The notes: generated by a model from the sequence alone, not told the origin. DNA of 64,000 nucleotides from an uncultured Eubacteriales bacterium (GCA_902773665.1 CACYFF010000009.1:27964-91963); one strand, 5' to 3'. Shown: positions 52,353 to 61,484, counted from the stretch's first letter. Program-made: numbers and translations.

Positions 52353-52841
52353 ATGGATACCATCAAACTGGGAAAAATAACGGCGCCGCAGGGCATCAAG
52401 GGCGAGGTGCGGGTCTATCCGTACACGGACGAGCTCACCCGCTTCTCCGAGATAGAAGCGGTGCTTTTGGACGGGCAGAAACGGAAGATCCAGAACGCCC
52501 GCTACATGAAGAATATGGCTGTCCTTAAGCTGGAAGGCGTCGACGACCGCAACATGGCGGAAAGCCTGCGCAATAAGGAACTGCTCCTGGCGAAGGAAGA
52601 CCTGTGGGAGCAGCCGGAGGATACGTATTTCATCGACGACCTCGTGGGATGCGCTGTGGTCTCCGAAGACGGTGCTCCCGTAGGCGCGCTCAGGAGCATC
52701 ATCAGCCGTCCTGCCCAGGATCTCTACGAGATCGAAAGGGCAGACGGCAGCACGTTCCTGCTGCCTGCGGTCAAGGAGTTCATTAAAAACGTCGATTTAG
52801 ACAACAAAACGATCACCATTCACCTGATCAATGGATTATAA
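52353..52841 (+). CDS. rimM: Ribosome maturation factor RimM
   Basis: The 162-residue protein has an N-terminal RimM barrel (KLGKITAPQGIKGEVRVYP) and a PRC-barrel C-terminal domain (YFIDDLVGCAVV, LLPAVKEFIKNVDLDNKTI). It assists 30S assembly near bS16/uS19. GGAAGGAG lies before the ATG. It is followed after four bases by trmD. Confidence 0.95.
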   Translation: MDTIKLGKITAPQGIKGEVRVYPYTDELTRFSEIEAVLLDGQKRKIQNARYMKNMAVLKLEGVDDRNMAESLRNKELLLAKEDLWEQPEDTYFIDDLVGCAVVSEDGAPVGALRSIISRPAQDLYEIERADGSTFLLPAVKEFIKNVDLDNKTITIHLINGL

Positions 52842-52845
52842 GCGT

Positions 52846-53595
52846 ATGAAAGTCACAATCCTCACACAATTTCCCGACATGTTCGGGCCGGTGACCACCA
52901 GCATCCTCGGCAGAGCTGCCGAAAAAGGCTTGCTGGAGCTGGATATCGTCAATATCCGGGACTATACGCTGGACAAACACAGAAAGACCGACGACACGCC
53001 CTTCGGCGGCGGCGCCGGCATGGTGATGACCCCGCAGCCTGCGTTCGACGCGCTGCGCAGTCTCGAGGCGCAGGGTAAGCGCATCCTGTACATGTCCCCC
53101 AGAGGACCCATCCTGGACCAGAGATTGGCGGAAGATCTGGCGACTGAAGAGGAATTCTTCATTCTCTGCGGTCATTACGAAGGGGTGGACGAACGCATCC
53201 TCAAAGCCTGGAACATGGAGGAGGTCTCCATAGGCGATTATATCCTGACGGGCGGCGAACTGGCTGCCATGGTCCTCGTCGATTGCGTGTCGCGGCTCGT
53301 TCCCGGCGTGCTGGGAAGCGGCGATTCGCTGTCCGAGGAGTCCATCTACAGCGGCCTGCTGGAATATCCCCAGTACACGAAGCCCCGCAGCTACGAGGGG
53401 ATGGACGTGCCCGAGGTGCTTTTCAACGGCAATCACAAGCTCATCCACCTGTGGCAGTACGAAGAGTCCCTGCGGTTGACCGCAAAGAGGCGGCCGGATC
53501 TGTTCGCGCGTTACGTGCAGTTGGATCCGGACCTGACGAAGGACGAAAAAAAGATCCTGGAAAAAGTTATGCGCGAAACACAAAGTGTTGAATAG
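52846..53595 (+). CDS. trmD: tRNA (guanine-N1-)-methyltransferase TrmD
   Basis: The 249-residue SPOUT enzyme methylates G37 of tRNAs, preventing frameshifts. It starts MKVTILTQFPDMF and has KTDDTPFGGGAGMVM and the knot segment IGDYILTGGELAAM. An in-frame ATG 15 bases upstream lies inside rimM; 52846 matches the family start. rplS, the usual next gene, is absent. A promoter for the next gene overlaps the trmD stop codon. Confidence 0.96.
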   Translation: MKVTILTQFPDMFGPVTTSILGRAAEKGLLELDIVNIRDYTLDKHRKTDDTPFGGGAGMVMTPQPAFDALRSLEAQGKRILYMSPRGPILDQRLAEDLATEEEFFILCGHYEGVDERILKAWNMEEVSIGDYILTGGELAAMVLVDCVSRLVPGVLGSGDSLSEESIYSGLLEYPQYTKPRSYEGMDVPEVLFNGNHKLIHLWQYEESLRLTAKRRPDLFARYVQLDPDLTKDEKKILEKVMRETQSVE

Positions 53596-53616
53596 AGCAT
53601 TGAAAGATGCTACAAT
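53588..53616 (+). promoter_or_regulatory. Promoter at the trmD end, for the HlyD-like gene
   Basis: TTGAAT (53588-53593), 17 bases, then TACAAT (53611-53616) with a TGC extension. The next ATG is seven bases downstream, giving a leaderless or nearly leaderless mRNA. Confidence 0.7.
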
Positions 53617-53623
53617 ATTTTGT

Positions 53624-54760
53624 ATGAATAGAAGGGGCAAAAGGACTGCGGGCGTCGCGGCGGGCATCGTTTTCCTCGCCGTATGCGCCGCGTTATATGC
53701 ATATATCTACGTCGTTCCCTCTGTCACCGGGGCGCTCACCCCGACAGCCATCGCGCAGTATGGAGAGATGCAGACGCTCAATCCGGCCAGCTGCATCGTT
53801 TTCCGCAGCGAAAAGGTGGTAAAAGCCGAACAGAGCGGGAACGCCGGTTATTATGTTGACGAAGGGGCGAAGACCCGTCTCGGGGTCAAAGTCGCCGATA
53901 TCTACCCGGCAGACGGTTCCGGTACCGGGTATTTCATGGAGACCACCGGCATCGTAAGCTACTGGTGCGACGGATACGAAGAGACGTTTACGCCGGAAAC
54001 GACCGAAAACATCACGCTGGATTCGTTCCCGTCCGAAGAGGAAGGCGCGGAACCGCCGGCTCAGCCGGAATCGGTGCGCACCGGAACGAAGCAGGAAGGC
54101 GATCCCTTATATAAGATCGTCACCGGCGACACCTGGTATTTCGCATTCCGCATCGAAGACCAGTACATGGATCGCTATGCCATGGGTCAGCGGGTCGATG
54201 TCGTACTGCCGAACGGTACCGTCGATGCGACGGTCACCCGCATGACCCAATACGAAGACTATTGGGTGGTGATCGCCTACACGAACCGCTATTACGAAGG
54301 CTTCGACCAGCTCCGTTACTGCGACGTTACGATCGTTACGGAGTCCAACGACGGCCTCATCATCCCGACGACAGCCAGGGCCATGCAGGAACAGGAAGAC
54401 GGCTCGATGCTGGAGGGAGTCTACGTCAAGAATATCCGCGGCGATTACGTCTTCCGGCGCATTCTGGTGCTGGCGGAGGACGAGAACACCGGCGAGACCC
54501 TGGTGGAACCGGACAGCTTCTACGAGAAGGACGAGACAGGGGAGAGCGTTCTCGTCGGCTCCATCGGCGTATACGACGAAGTGCTTCGCGACGCCGGCGG
54601 ACTGAGCGACGTTACCGTAACGGACGAGATCGAAGAGCCCGAAGAGGAAGAGATCGTGTTCGAGTGGGAAAAGAACAAAGAGGAGACGCCAGAAGAGCCC
54701 GTGGAAGAGCCTCAGGAAACGATTCCGGAAGGACCCGAAGAAGAGACGCCTCAGGATTAG
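53624..54760 (+). CDS. HlyD-like membrane-anchored protein with acidic tail
   Basis: The 378-residue protein has a short basic N-terminus, one membrane helix (about 10-30) and an extracytoplasmic region. That region has beta-barrel/hammerhead-like features of HlyD-type adaptors found beside sepF genes in Clostridia (GIVSYWCDGYEE, RVDVVLPNGTVDATV, GVYVKNIRGDYVFRR). The last 50 residues are an acidic Glu/Pro repeat. No ABC transporter is adjacent, so an adaptor role is unproven; a division or envelope role is suggested by position. ATG 53624 is preferred because the promoter ends just before it. Confidence 0.75.
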   Translation: MNRRGKRTAGVAAGIVFLAVCAALYAYIYVVPSVTGALTPTAIAQYGEMQTLNPASCIVFRSEKVVKAEQSGNAGYYVDEGAKTRLGVKVADIYPADGSGTGYFMETTGIVSYWCDGYEETFTPETTENITLDSFPSEEEGAEPPAQPESVRTGTKQEGDPLYKIVTGDTWYFAFRIEDQYMDRYAMGQRVDVVLPNGTVDATVTRMTQYEDYWVVIAYTNRYYEGFDQLRYCDVTIVTESNDGLIIPTTARAMQEQEDGSMLEGVYVKNIRGDYVFRRILVLAEDENTGETLVEPDSFYEKDETGESVLVGSIGVYDEVLRDAGGLSDVTVTDEIEEPEEEEIVFEWEKNKEETPEEPVEEPQETIPEGPEEETPQD

Positions 54761-54774
54761 ACCGGGAGGGATCT

Positions 54775-55488
54775 ATGAGCATTACTCAGAATATCGCGGA
54801 GATCCGCAGTAGAATGGCTGCAGCCGCCGTACGCAGCGGCAGAAAGCCGGAGGACATCCTGCTGATCGCCGTTACGAAGCTGCACGAGCCGGACGAGATC
54901 GAAGAAGCGCTGGCAGCAGGGATAACGGATATTGCAGAAAATAAGGTGCAGGAGATCCAGAAGAAATTCGACCAGATCCACAGCCCTGCGAACTGGCATC
55001 TGATCGGCCACCTGCAGACCAATAAAGTTAAATACATCATCGATAAAGTCGTCATGATCCACTCTGTGGACAGCTTAAAACTGGCCCAGGAGATCGATAA
55101 ACGCGCCCAGGCAGCCGGCAGAACGATGGACGTTCTGCTCCAGGTGAATGCGGCGCACGAAGAGAGCAAATTCGGCCTGGATCCGAAAGACGTGCCCCAG
55201 GTAATGGAGGACATCTTACGCGAATGTCCGAACGTCCGGATCCGCGGCTTAATGCATATCGCACCCTATGCGGAAGATCCGGAGGAGGTACGGCCTTACT
55301 TCAGAGAAGTAAAGGAACTGTACGAGACTTTAAAGAAAGTGGAGCATCCCAACGCAGACTTTACCTGTCTGTCCATGGGCATGAGCCACGACTTCGAGAC
55401 AGCCATCGAAGAGGGTGCAAACATCATCAGAGTCGGAACATCTATATTCGGCGAGCGAGATTACAGCAAAAAAATGGGAGGAATGTAA
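54775..55488 (+). CDS. yggS: YggS/PLPBP family PLP-binding protein
   Basis: The 237-residue alanine-racemase-like barrel has PLP-lysine Lys35 in LIAVTKLHEPDEI, NWHLIGHLQTNKVKYI and the phosphate-binding end segment IRVGTSIFGERDY. PLPBP proteins regulate PLP and amino acid homeostasis. GGGAGG precedes the ATG. It is followed at once by sepF, the common Gram-positive arrangement. Confidence 0.96.
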   Translation: MSITQNIAEIRSRMAAAAVRSGRKPEDILLIAVTKLHEPDEIEEALAAGITDIAENKVQEIQKKFDQIHSPANWHLIGHLQTNKVKYIIDKVVMIHSVDSLKLAQEIDKRAQAAGRTMDVLLQVNAAHEESKFGLDPKDVPQVMEDILRECPNVRIRGLMHIAPYAEDPEEVRPYFREVKELYETLKKVEHPNADFTCLSMGMSHDFETAIEEGANIIRVGTSIFGERDYSKKMGGM

Positions 55489-55489
55489 C

Positions 55490-55975
55490 ATGGGAGCTTT
55501 CAGCAAGTTTAAAGAACTGGTCGGCATCGAAGAGATCGAAGACGACGAGGAAGAGATCGAAGAGGAAAAGGAAAAGAAGCCTCTTATTCCCCGTCAGAGT
55601 TCTGCACCGGCCGTAACGCCGCGGCCTGCGTCTCCGTCCGTTTCGAGCGGAAAACCGGCACCTTCTGGCAGCAGATATACCAGCGCCATGAAGATGGTCG
55701 TCATCGAACCCCAGGGATTCGATGAGAGCCCGAAACTGGTGGACAGCTTAAAGGCGAAGAAGCCTGTCATCATCAATCTGGAAAATCTGGAGACCGATAC
55801 AGCCCGCAAGATCTTCGATTTCCTGTCCGGCGCCACCTATGCCCTCAACGGCAACGTCCAAAAGGTCGCGAACAACATCTTCGTCTTCGCGCCGGAAAAC
55901 GTAAGCGTCGATTACAAGAACGAAACGAAATCTACCGGAAGCATGTCGGAAGGCATCAAGAGCCCCTGGAGATAA
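55490..55975 (+). CDS. sepF: Cell division protein SepF
   Basis: The 161-residue protein has an N-terminal membrane-targeting helix (MGAFSKFKELVGIEE), an acidic linker, and the SepF domain (about 65-145) with PVIINLENLETDTARKIFDF and GNVQKVANNIFVFAP. SepF anchors FtsZ to the membrane and bundles it. GGGAGGA precedes the ATG, one base after the yggS stop. Confidence 0.95.
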   Translation: MGAFSKFKELVGIEEIEDDEEEIEEEKEKKPLIPRQSSAPAVTPRPASPSVSSGKPAPSGSRYTSAMKMVVIEPQGFDESPKLVDSLKAKKPVIINLENLETDTARKIFDFLSGATYALNGNVQKVANNIFVFAPENVSVDYKNETKSTGSMSEGIKSPWR

Positions 55976-55978
55976 AAA

Positions 55979-56572
55979 ATGATCACACCACTCGATATCC
56001 AAAACAAGGAATTCAGCAGAGCGGTCCGCGGATACAACCAGGAAGAGGTGGATCTGTTCCTGGACGAGATCATGGCGGATTACGATAAGCTGCTGTCCGA
56101 AAATCAGGACCTGAAGCGCCAGTTGGAAGAGACGAAGGGCAAGGTCGAGAGCTACAAGGATACGGAGGGCGCCGTCTTAAAGACGCTGGAAGCCGCCAAG
56201 TCCCTGATGAACGACATCTCCGCCAGCGCCGAAAAACGGGCCAGCATCCTCGTAAAGAACGCGGAACTGGACGCAGACCTCAAGCAGCGCCAGGCCAGAG
56301 ACAACGTGGAACGCCTCAAGGAAGAAGAAGCGAAGCTGAATGCGCGGGTCACCGCCATGAAGGTAAAGTTCCGCAGCTTCCTGGAGAGCGAACTGGAGCG
56401 GTTCGACTCCTTGTCGGACGACATCTTCGGCATCCCCGACGGCAGCCTATTGAGCAGCGAGGACGGTACGATCGCACGCGGCCAGCGGATCGCGCCGGCA
56501 GTTTCTTCCTCCGACGATCTCTTTAAGACGATCGTCAACGTGAAACCGGAAGATAAGAGCGGAGACCGCTAG
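55979..56572 (+). CDS. divIVA: DivIVA domain protein
   Basis: The 197-residue protein starts with the DivIVA lipid-binding crossed-loop segment (PLDIQNKEFSRAVRGYNQEEV) and continues as a coiled coil to about residue 150. DivIVA proteins bind curved membrane and recruit division or growth factors. It follows sepF by three bases and its stop overlaps the lspA start codon. Confidence 0.93.
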   Translation: MITPLDIQNKEFSRAVRGYNQEEVDLFLDEIMADYDKLLSENQDLKRQLEETKGKVESYKDTEGAVLKTLEAAKSLMNDISASAEKRASILVKNAELDADLKQRQARDNVERLKEEEAKLNARVTAMKVKFRSFLESELERFDSLSDDIFGIPDGSLLSSEDGTIARGQRIAPAVSSSDDLFKTIVNVKPEDKSGDR

Positions 56573-57045
56573 TGTTCTGGATCGTCATACTGCTGTGCAT
56601 CTGCATCGACCAGCTGAGCAAGCTGGCCGTGGAGCGGAGCATGGAACTGGGTGCCACGAAGCCGTTGCTGCCCGGCATCCTGGACTTTACGTATACCCGC
56701 AACACCGGCGCTGCTTTCAGCATCCTTACCGGAAAGCAGGCGTTTCTGATCGCCGTTACGGCGGTGGTCATGATCGCCATGGTCGTCTATGTCCTCCGCA
56801 AAGGAAAGACGATCTTTCTGCCGGAGAAGATCGCGATCGCCCTCATCGTCGGCGGCGGCACGGGCAACCTCATCTGCCGCATCGTGCGGGGCTACGTCGT
56901 CGATTTTATCAATATCCACATTCTTCCCATCTTTAATGCTGCGGATATTTTCGTGTGCTGCGGATGCGGGCTGCTGGTGCTGTCCGTGCTGTGGCTCGAG
57001 CCGAGATACGGCAAAAAAACACATGAATCAGAACACGGTCTATAA
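56572..57045 (+). CDS. lspA: Lipoprotein signal peptidase (signal peptidase II)
   Basis: The 157-residue protein has four membrane helices and the two catalytic aspartates, Asp111 in YVVDFINI and Asp125 in NAADIFV, plus NTGAAFSIL and GGGTGNLICR. It cleaves lipoprotein signal peptides. The start is GTG at 56572, overlapping the divIVA TAG by one base, with GGAG eight bases upstream. Its 3' end overlaps rluD. Confidence 0.95.
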   Translation: MFWIVILLCICIDQLSKLAVERSMELGATKPLLPGILDFTYTRNTGAAFSILTGKQAFLIAVTAVVMIAMVVYVLRKGKTIFLPEKIAIALIVGGGTGNLICRIVRGYVVDFINIHILPIFNAADIFVCCGCGLLVLSVLWLEPRYGKKTHESEHGL

Positions 57046-57948
57046 TTTCACGATCGATGCGGAGCACGCCGGACTCAGAGCGGACGGCGTGCTTTCTCAG
57101 CTTTTTGAAGAAGCGAGCCGCAGCTATATCCAAAAGCTCATCGAGAGCGGCTGCGTCTTCTGCGACGGAAAGCCCATGCTCTCGAAAAAGGAAAAGCTGA
57201 AAGAGGGCAGCGAGGTCCGGATCGAACTGCCGCCTGCCGTTCCCTGCGAAGCGGTGCCCCAGGACATTCCGCTGGATATCGTCTATGAGGATGCGCATCT
57301 GGTGGTGGTCAACAAGCCGAAGGGAATGGTGGTGCATCCGGCGCCGGGCAACCCGGACGGCACCCTCGTCAACGGGCTGCTGCATCATTGCGGCGCGCTG
57401 TCGCTCATCAACGGCGTCGAACGGCCGGGCATCGTCCACCGCATCGACAAGGATACGTCCGGGCTTCTGGTCTGCGCGAAATCCGACGAGGCGCACCGGG
57501 GGCTTACGGAACAGCTCGCCTCCCATTCCTGCACGCGGCAATACCGGGGCGTCGCGTTCTACGCCTTTAAGGAGGCGTCCGGCACGGTGGACGCGCCGAT
57601 CGGGCGTGACCCCGCCAACCGCCTGCGCATGGCGGTCGTTCCGGGCGGAAAAGAGCCGTAACGCACTGGCAGGTCTCGGAGGAATTCAACGGATTTACGG
57701 AAATCAGGGCGCGCCTGGAGACGGGCCGCACCCATCAGATCCGCGTTCATATGGCTTCCATCCATCATCCGCTGCTGGGCGACACGGTCTACGGGCCGCA
57801 GAAGCAGCCCTACAGCCTGCATGGCCAGATGCTGCACGCGGAGATCCTGGGATTTACGCACCCTGTTACGGGACAATACATGGAATTCCGGGCGGATCCC
57901 CCGGAGGAATATCTGCAGACTTTGGAGAAACTGAGGAACAGAAAATGA
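57023..57948 (+). pseudogene. rluD: Ribosomal large subunit pseudouridine synthase RluD, frameshifted
   Basis: Residues 1-212 hold an S4 domain (about 14-70) and the pseudouridine synthase core with catalytic Asp142 in HRIDKDTSGLL. The frame then stops at TAA 57659-57661. The rest of the family sequence (THWQV..., LETGRTHQIRVHM, ending at 57948) continues in the -1 frame. One extra A in the run 57649-57652 would restore the family-like GGKRAVTHW. Either a real one-base deletion or a sequencing error is possible; the conserved C-terminal part argues for a recent event or an error. Confidence 0.88.
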
Positions 57949-58631
57949 AGAGAACGTTAAAACCGGGCACGATGCTCTATCCGCTTCCCGCGGTGCTCGT
58001 AACGGGTGGCGACATGGAAAACAGCACGCTCATGACGGCTGCCTGGACCGGCATCGTCAATTCCGATCCTCCGATGACCTACGTATCGATCCGGCCGGAA
58101 CGGTACAGCTACGATATCATCCGGGAAAGAGGGGAGTTCGTCATCAATCTGACGACCCGGCAGCTGGTCCGGGAGACGGATTATGCAGGCTGCGTCTCCA
58201 TGCGTAAAGAGGATAAGTTTAAGAAACTGGGCCTGACGAAGGAGGCTGCAGACGAGGTCGCGGCGCCTCTGATCGCGCAGTGCCCGGTCAACCTGGAATG
58301 CAAAGTCGTGGAAGTGAAGGATCTGGGCAGCCATTCCATGTTTCTGGCGAACATCGTCGCGGTCCACGTGGACGAAAAACTGTTCGACAAGAACGACCGG
58401 ATCTGCCTGGAAAATGCGGATCTGCTGGCATATATCCACGGCGGTTATCTGCCTCTGGGCTCGAAGAAACTGGGCACCTTCGGCTATTCCGTCATGAAGC
58501 CGAAAACGAAGAAAAAGAAAGCAGCTGAAAGCAGGCAGGCCTCTTTGATGAAGGCGAAAGCGAAGGGGAATGCCCCTGCGAAAAAGAAGAGCATCTTTAC
58601 CGGTAAGAGCAAACTGGTATCGAAGGAATAG
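57945..58631 (+). CDS. Flavin reductase-like (FMN-binding) protein with basic tail
   Basis: The 228-residue protein has the flavin_reduct domain (about 1-175), starting PGTMLYPLPAVLVT with TAAWTGIVNSDPPMTYVSIR and INLTTRQLVRETDYAG. It is similar to FMN-binding flavoproteins of anaerobes. After about residue 185 it carries a Lys/Ala-rich tail of 40 residues not expected in the family. The ATGA overlap with rluD supports the start. A terminator follows. Confidence 0.88.
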   Translation: MKRTLKPGTMLYPLPAVLVTGGDMENSTLMTAAWTGIVNSDPPMTYVSIRPERYSYDIIRERGEFVINLTTRQLVRETDYAGCVSMRKEDKFKKLGLTKEAADEVAAPLIAQCPVNLECKVVEVKDLGSHSMFLANIVAVHVDEKLFDKNDRICLENADLLAYIHGGYLPLGSKKLGTFGYSVMKPKTKKKKAAESRQASLMKAKAKGNAPAKKKSIFTGKSKLVSKE

Positions 58632-58673
58632 ACTTGACAGGGCAGGCCGTTGCTCGCGGGACCACATGCATGC

Positions 58674-58702
58674 AAAAAGCCGCCTCCGGTGGGGCGGCTT
58701 TT
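58674..58702. terminator. Terminator after the flavin reductase gene
   Basis: AAAAGCCGCC pairs with GGCGGCTTTT around TCCGGTGG. It can serve both convergent genes. The rest of 58632-58831 shows nothing recognisable. Confidence 0.85.
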
Positions 58703-58831
58703 CCCATGTTTACAGATCTCTTCTCGGCGCGGGAGCATACCTCATTTCTGCAAGATTTACCGGAATCTGTTGGTAATAATTGTAATAGCAGAAAATGGAA
58801 ACGTCAAGAGATTTCTGTAAAATATTACTAA

Positions 58832-60493
58832 TTATTTTTTCATGGTCTCCGGATCTTTCGGGTCGACCCATACGGTACGGTTGTTCGTGAAGATCACCAT
58901 GCCGGGCTTGGCTCCGGAAGGCTTCTTTACATACCGCAAGGGCACGTAGTCCACAGGCACGTTCTGGGATTCTTTTCCCTTGGAATACCAGGCTGCGACG
59001 GCTGCCGCCTCGTAGATCTCGTCTTCGCCCGGCATATCGCCGTTCATGAACAATACAACGTGGGATCCGTGGATGTCCTTGGTGTGCAGCCAATAGTCCG
59101 TCTTGCCGCCCACTTTGAAGGTGATATAGTCGTTCTCGGCGTTGTTCCTTCCCACGGCGATCTCTCGGCCGCAGGGCAGGGTAAAGCGTCTGGGCTTCGG
59201 TTTCGCTTTCGCGGCTGCCCGTTTTCTGTCCTTGGCCTGCCGGCCCCGCAGATAGCCTTCCCGGATGAGCTCGTCCCGGATCAGCTCCATCTCCTCATAG
59301 GTGGACGAAAGAGAGATCTGGTCCTGCACGGTGCTCAGGTATTCAATGTCCTTCTCACACTCCTCCAGTTGGATGAGTTTTTCCTTTTTTCCGGTCTTGG
59401 CCTTCGCGTACTTTTTATAATAGTTCTGCGCGTTGCGGGCAGGGGAGAAGCGTTCGTCGAGCTCGATGGTAACGGGCTGGCCGTCGTAGTAGCTCGTTAC
59501 GGTGACCCGCTTATCGCCGGTTTTCGCCAGGTGAAGGTTCGCGTTGAGCAATTCCCCCTTCAGGCGGTAAATGTCCGCGTTTTCGGCCTTCTGGATGTCT
59601 TCCAGCAGCCTTTGTTTCTTGAGGAGGAGCTTATCCACCAGCGTGGAGACGCTCTTGGCAAAGCCTTCGCTCTTCTGCATCACGCGGTTCGTCTCTTTGC
59701 GGTGCGAATAAAAGAAATCCAGAGCGTCGCCGATCTCGTCGAAGGGTTTGACTTCGCAGATTTCCGCCAATTTCTTCATGGGGAAGATGTGCACGTCTCT
59801 CGGCTTTCCGTTCGGGTCACAATAGACAGCCGCATACAACCTGCCCGCCAACACGTCGTCCCGGACGCGGAAGAGAGAAGGCATGTCGTCTTCGAATTCC
59901 GCGGCAGCAGCGGCGCTCAGTCCCTGGATCTGTGCAGGGTCCGTCACATCTCCCGGCTTTGCGGTCCAGAGATCCTGTCTGTCCTGGGGCGGGGGAGAGA
60001 CGTAGGGCATGCCCGGCAGGATCTGGCGGTAGCGGTTGACGTCGATGGAGATGCGCTTGATCGCATCGATGATCTTTCCGCTCGCTTCATCCGTCAGGAT
60101 CAGGTTGCTGTGCTTGCCCATGAGCTCGCAGATCAGCAGTTTGTTAACGGAATACCCCATTTCGTTTATCGTTTCCAGGTGGAATTCCAGGATGCGTTCC
60201 GTGGCTGGCTGGGTCACCGCCAGGATGCGGCCCCCCTGCAGGTGCTTGCGCAGCAGCATGCAGAAATTCGGGGCGTCCTGTGGGTTTTCGTACGCCAGCT
60301 TCGTGTAGTGCACCCGGGCGCCCTGAGGCGCTGTGCAGAGGAGCAGTTTTTTGCGCTGACCCGTAACAGGACTGTAGATCTGCAGCACGATCTCGTCCGG
60401 TTCGGGCTGCTGCACCCGTTCTATTTTCGCACCTTGCAGTTCGCTGTCCAGCTGCCGGGCAACTGCGCCTGCAAGAAATCCATCATATGCCAT
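58832..60493 (-). CDS. rqcH: RqcH/NFACT family ribosome quality control factor
   Basis: The 553-residue protein has NFACT-N (start MAYDGFLAGAVARQL), a long coiled coil (about 270-430) and the NFACT-R domain near the C-terminus (GREIAVGRNNAENDYITFK, TKDIHGSHVVLF). Bacterial RqcH binds split 50S subunits and adds C-terminal alanine tails to stalled peptides; such genes are often labelled fibronectin-binding. AAAGGA precedes the ATG. It is divergent from yicC. Confidence 0.95.
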   Translation of the reverse strand: MAYDGFLAGAVARQLDSELQGAKIERVQQPEPDEIVLQIYSPVTGQRKKLLLCTAPQGARVHYTKLAYENPQDAPNFCMLLRKHLQGGRILAVTQPATERILEFHLETINEMGYSVNKLLICELMGKHSNLILTDEASGKIIDAIKRISIDVNRYRQILPGMPYVSPPPQDRQDLWTAKPGDVTDPAQIQGLSAAAAAEFEDDMPSLFRVRDDVLAGRLYAAVYCDPNGKPRDVHIFPMKKLAEICEVKPFDEIGDALDFFYSHRKETNRVMQKSEGFAKSVSTLVDKLLLKKQRLLEDIQKAENADIYRLKGELLNANLHLAKTGDKRVTVTSYYDGQPVTIELDERFSPARNAQNYYKKYAKAKTGKKEKLIQLEECEKDIEYLSTVQDQISLSSTYEEMELIRDELIREGYLRGRQAKDRKRAAAKAKPKPRRFTLPCGREIAVGRNNAENDYITFKVGGKTDYWLHTKDIHGSHVVLFMNGDMPGEDEIYEAAAVAAWYSKGKESQNVPVDYVPLRYVKKPSGAKPGMVIFTNNRTVWVDPKDPETMKK

Positions 60494-60596
60494 GTGTGTT
60501 CTTTATCCTTTGTGTTATTTATGCTAAAATCGTATCCATAATAACACGGATCGAAGGAATAGCCCAAACAAATCGCGTGTTGGAAAAGAGGAGAAT

Positions 60597-61484
60597 ATGG
60601 CAAAAAGCATGACAGGCTTCGGCAGAGGCGTCTATACGGACGAGCTGCGCAGCGTCACCGTGGAGCTACGGTCGGTCAATCACCGGTACTCCGATATCAC
60701 GGTCAAGATGCCCCGCAGGTATCAGTTTGCCGAAGATACCATCAAGAACATCGTGAAGGGCGTGGCGCCCAGAGGCAAGATCGACGTATTCGTCAACGTG
60801 GACAATATCGCGGCGGACGATACGGCGGTGGAACTCAACATTCCGTTGGCGAAGCGGTATTTCGAGACGCTGCAGACCATTAAAGCGGAACTGCCGCAGC
60901 TCAGCGGCGAACCGACCCTGGCCATGGTCGCGAACTTTCCGGACGTCGTGAAGTCGGCTGCTGCCGAGGAAGACGAGGAACTGGTGCTGAAAGCGCTTAC
61001 GGAAGCCACGAAGGAGGCGGCAGCCAACCTGGATGCCATGCGCATCGTGGAAGGCGCCAAGCTCATGGAGGATATCCTGCAGCGGGGACAGCTGATCGAA
61101 CAGACGGTCTGCGGCATCGAAGTCTACGCGCCGGAAGTCGCCAAAAACTACGCGGCAAAGATGAAAGAACGCATCCAGGAACTGCTGGGAGACGAGGCGA
61201 CGATCCCGGAGGACCGCATCGTGCTGGAAGCCGCGGTCTTTGCGGACAAATCCAACATTACGGAAGAGATGGTGCGGCTCAAGAGCCACTGCAGCCAGCT
61301 GAAGAGCATCGCGGCGGACACGTCCGGTCCCATCGGCAAGAAACTGGATTTCCTCGTACAGGAGATGAACCGCGAATCCAATACCATCGGTTCGAAGGCC
61401 AACGATATCCGGATCACGAACGACGTGCTGCTGCTGAAAGCGGAGATCGAAAAGATCCGGGAACAGGTCCAGAATATCGAATAA
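60597..61484 (+). CDS. yicC: YicC family endoribonuclease-type protein
   Basis: The 295-residue protein starts MAKSMTGFGRG and ends with KAEIEKIREQVQNIE, both family hallmarks, with the DUF1732 region VQEMNRESNTIGSKAND near the end. YicC proteins are implicated in small-RNA decay. A GAGGAG site precedes the ATG. TAAAAT with a TGC extension at 60522-60530 is a likely -10 box. In many Clostridia remA sits between yicC and gmk; here it is missing. Confidence 0.93.
   Translation: MAKSMTGFGRGVYTDELRSVTVELRSVNHRYSDITVKMPRRYQFAEDTIKNIVKGVAPRGKIDVFVNVDNIAADDTAVELNIPLAKRYFETLQTIKAELPQLSGEPTLAMVANFPDVVKSAAAEEDEELVLKALTEATKEAAANLDAMRIVEGAKLMEDILQRGQLIEQTVCGIEVYAPEVAKNYAAKMKERIQELLGDEATIPEDRIVLEAAVFADKSNITEEMVRLKSHCSQLKSIAADTSGPIGKKLDFLVQEMNRESNTIGSKANDIRITNDVLLLKAEIEKIREQVQNIE

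Noticed and set aside
57649..57661. Programmed -1 frameshifting in rluD
   Set aside because: Slippage of Lys-tRNA on A-AAA would restore the frame, but there is no full X-XXY-YYZ heptamer and RluD genes are not known for recoding. A lost base is simpler.
57285..58631. A single long + strand frame joining the rluD region to the flavin reductase
   Set aside because: The first part is the wrong frame for RluD and reads Arg/Ser-rich nonsense. The flavin reductase has its own ATG overlapping the rluD stop.
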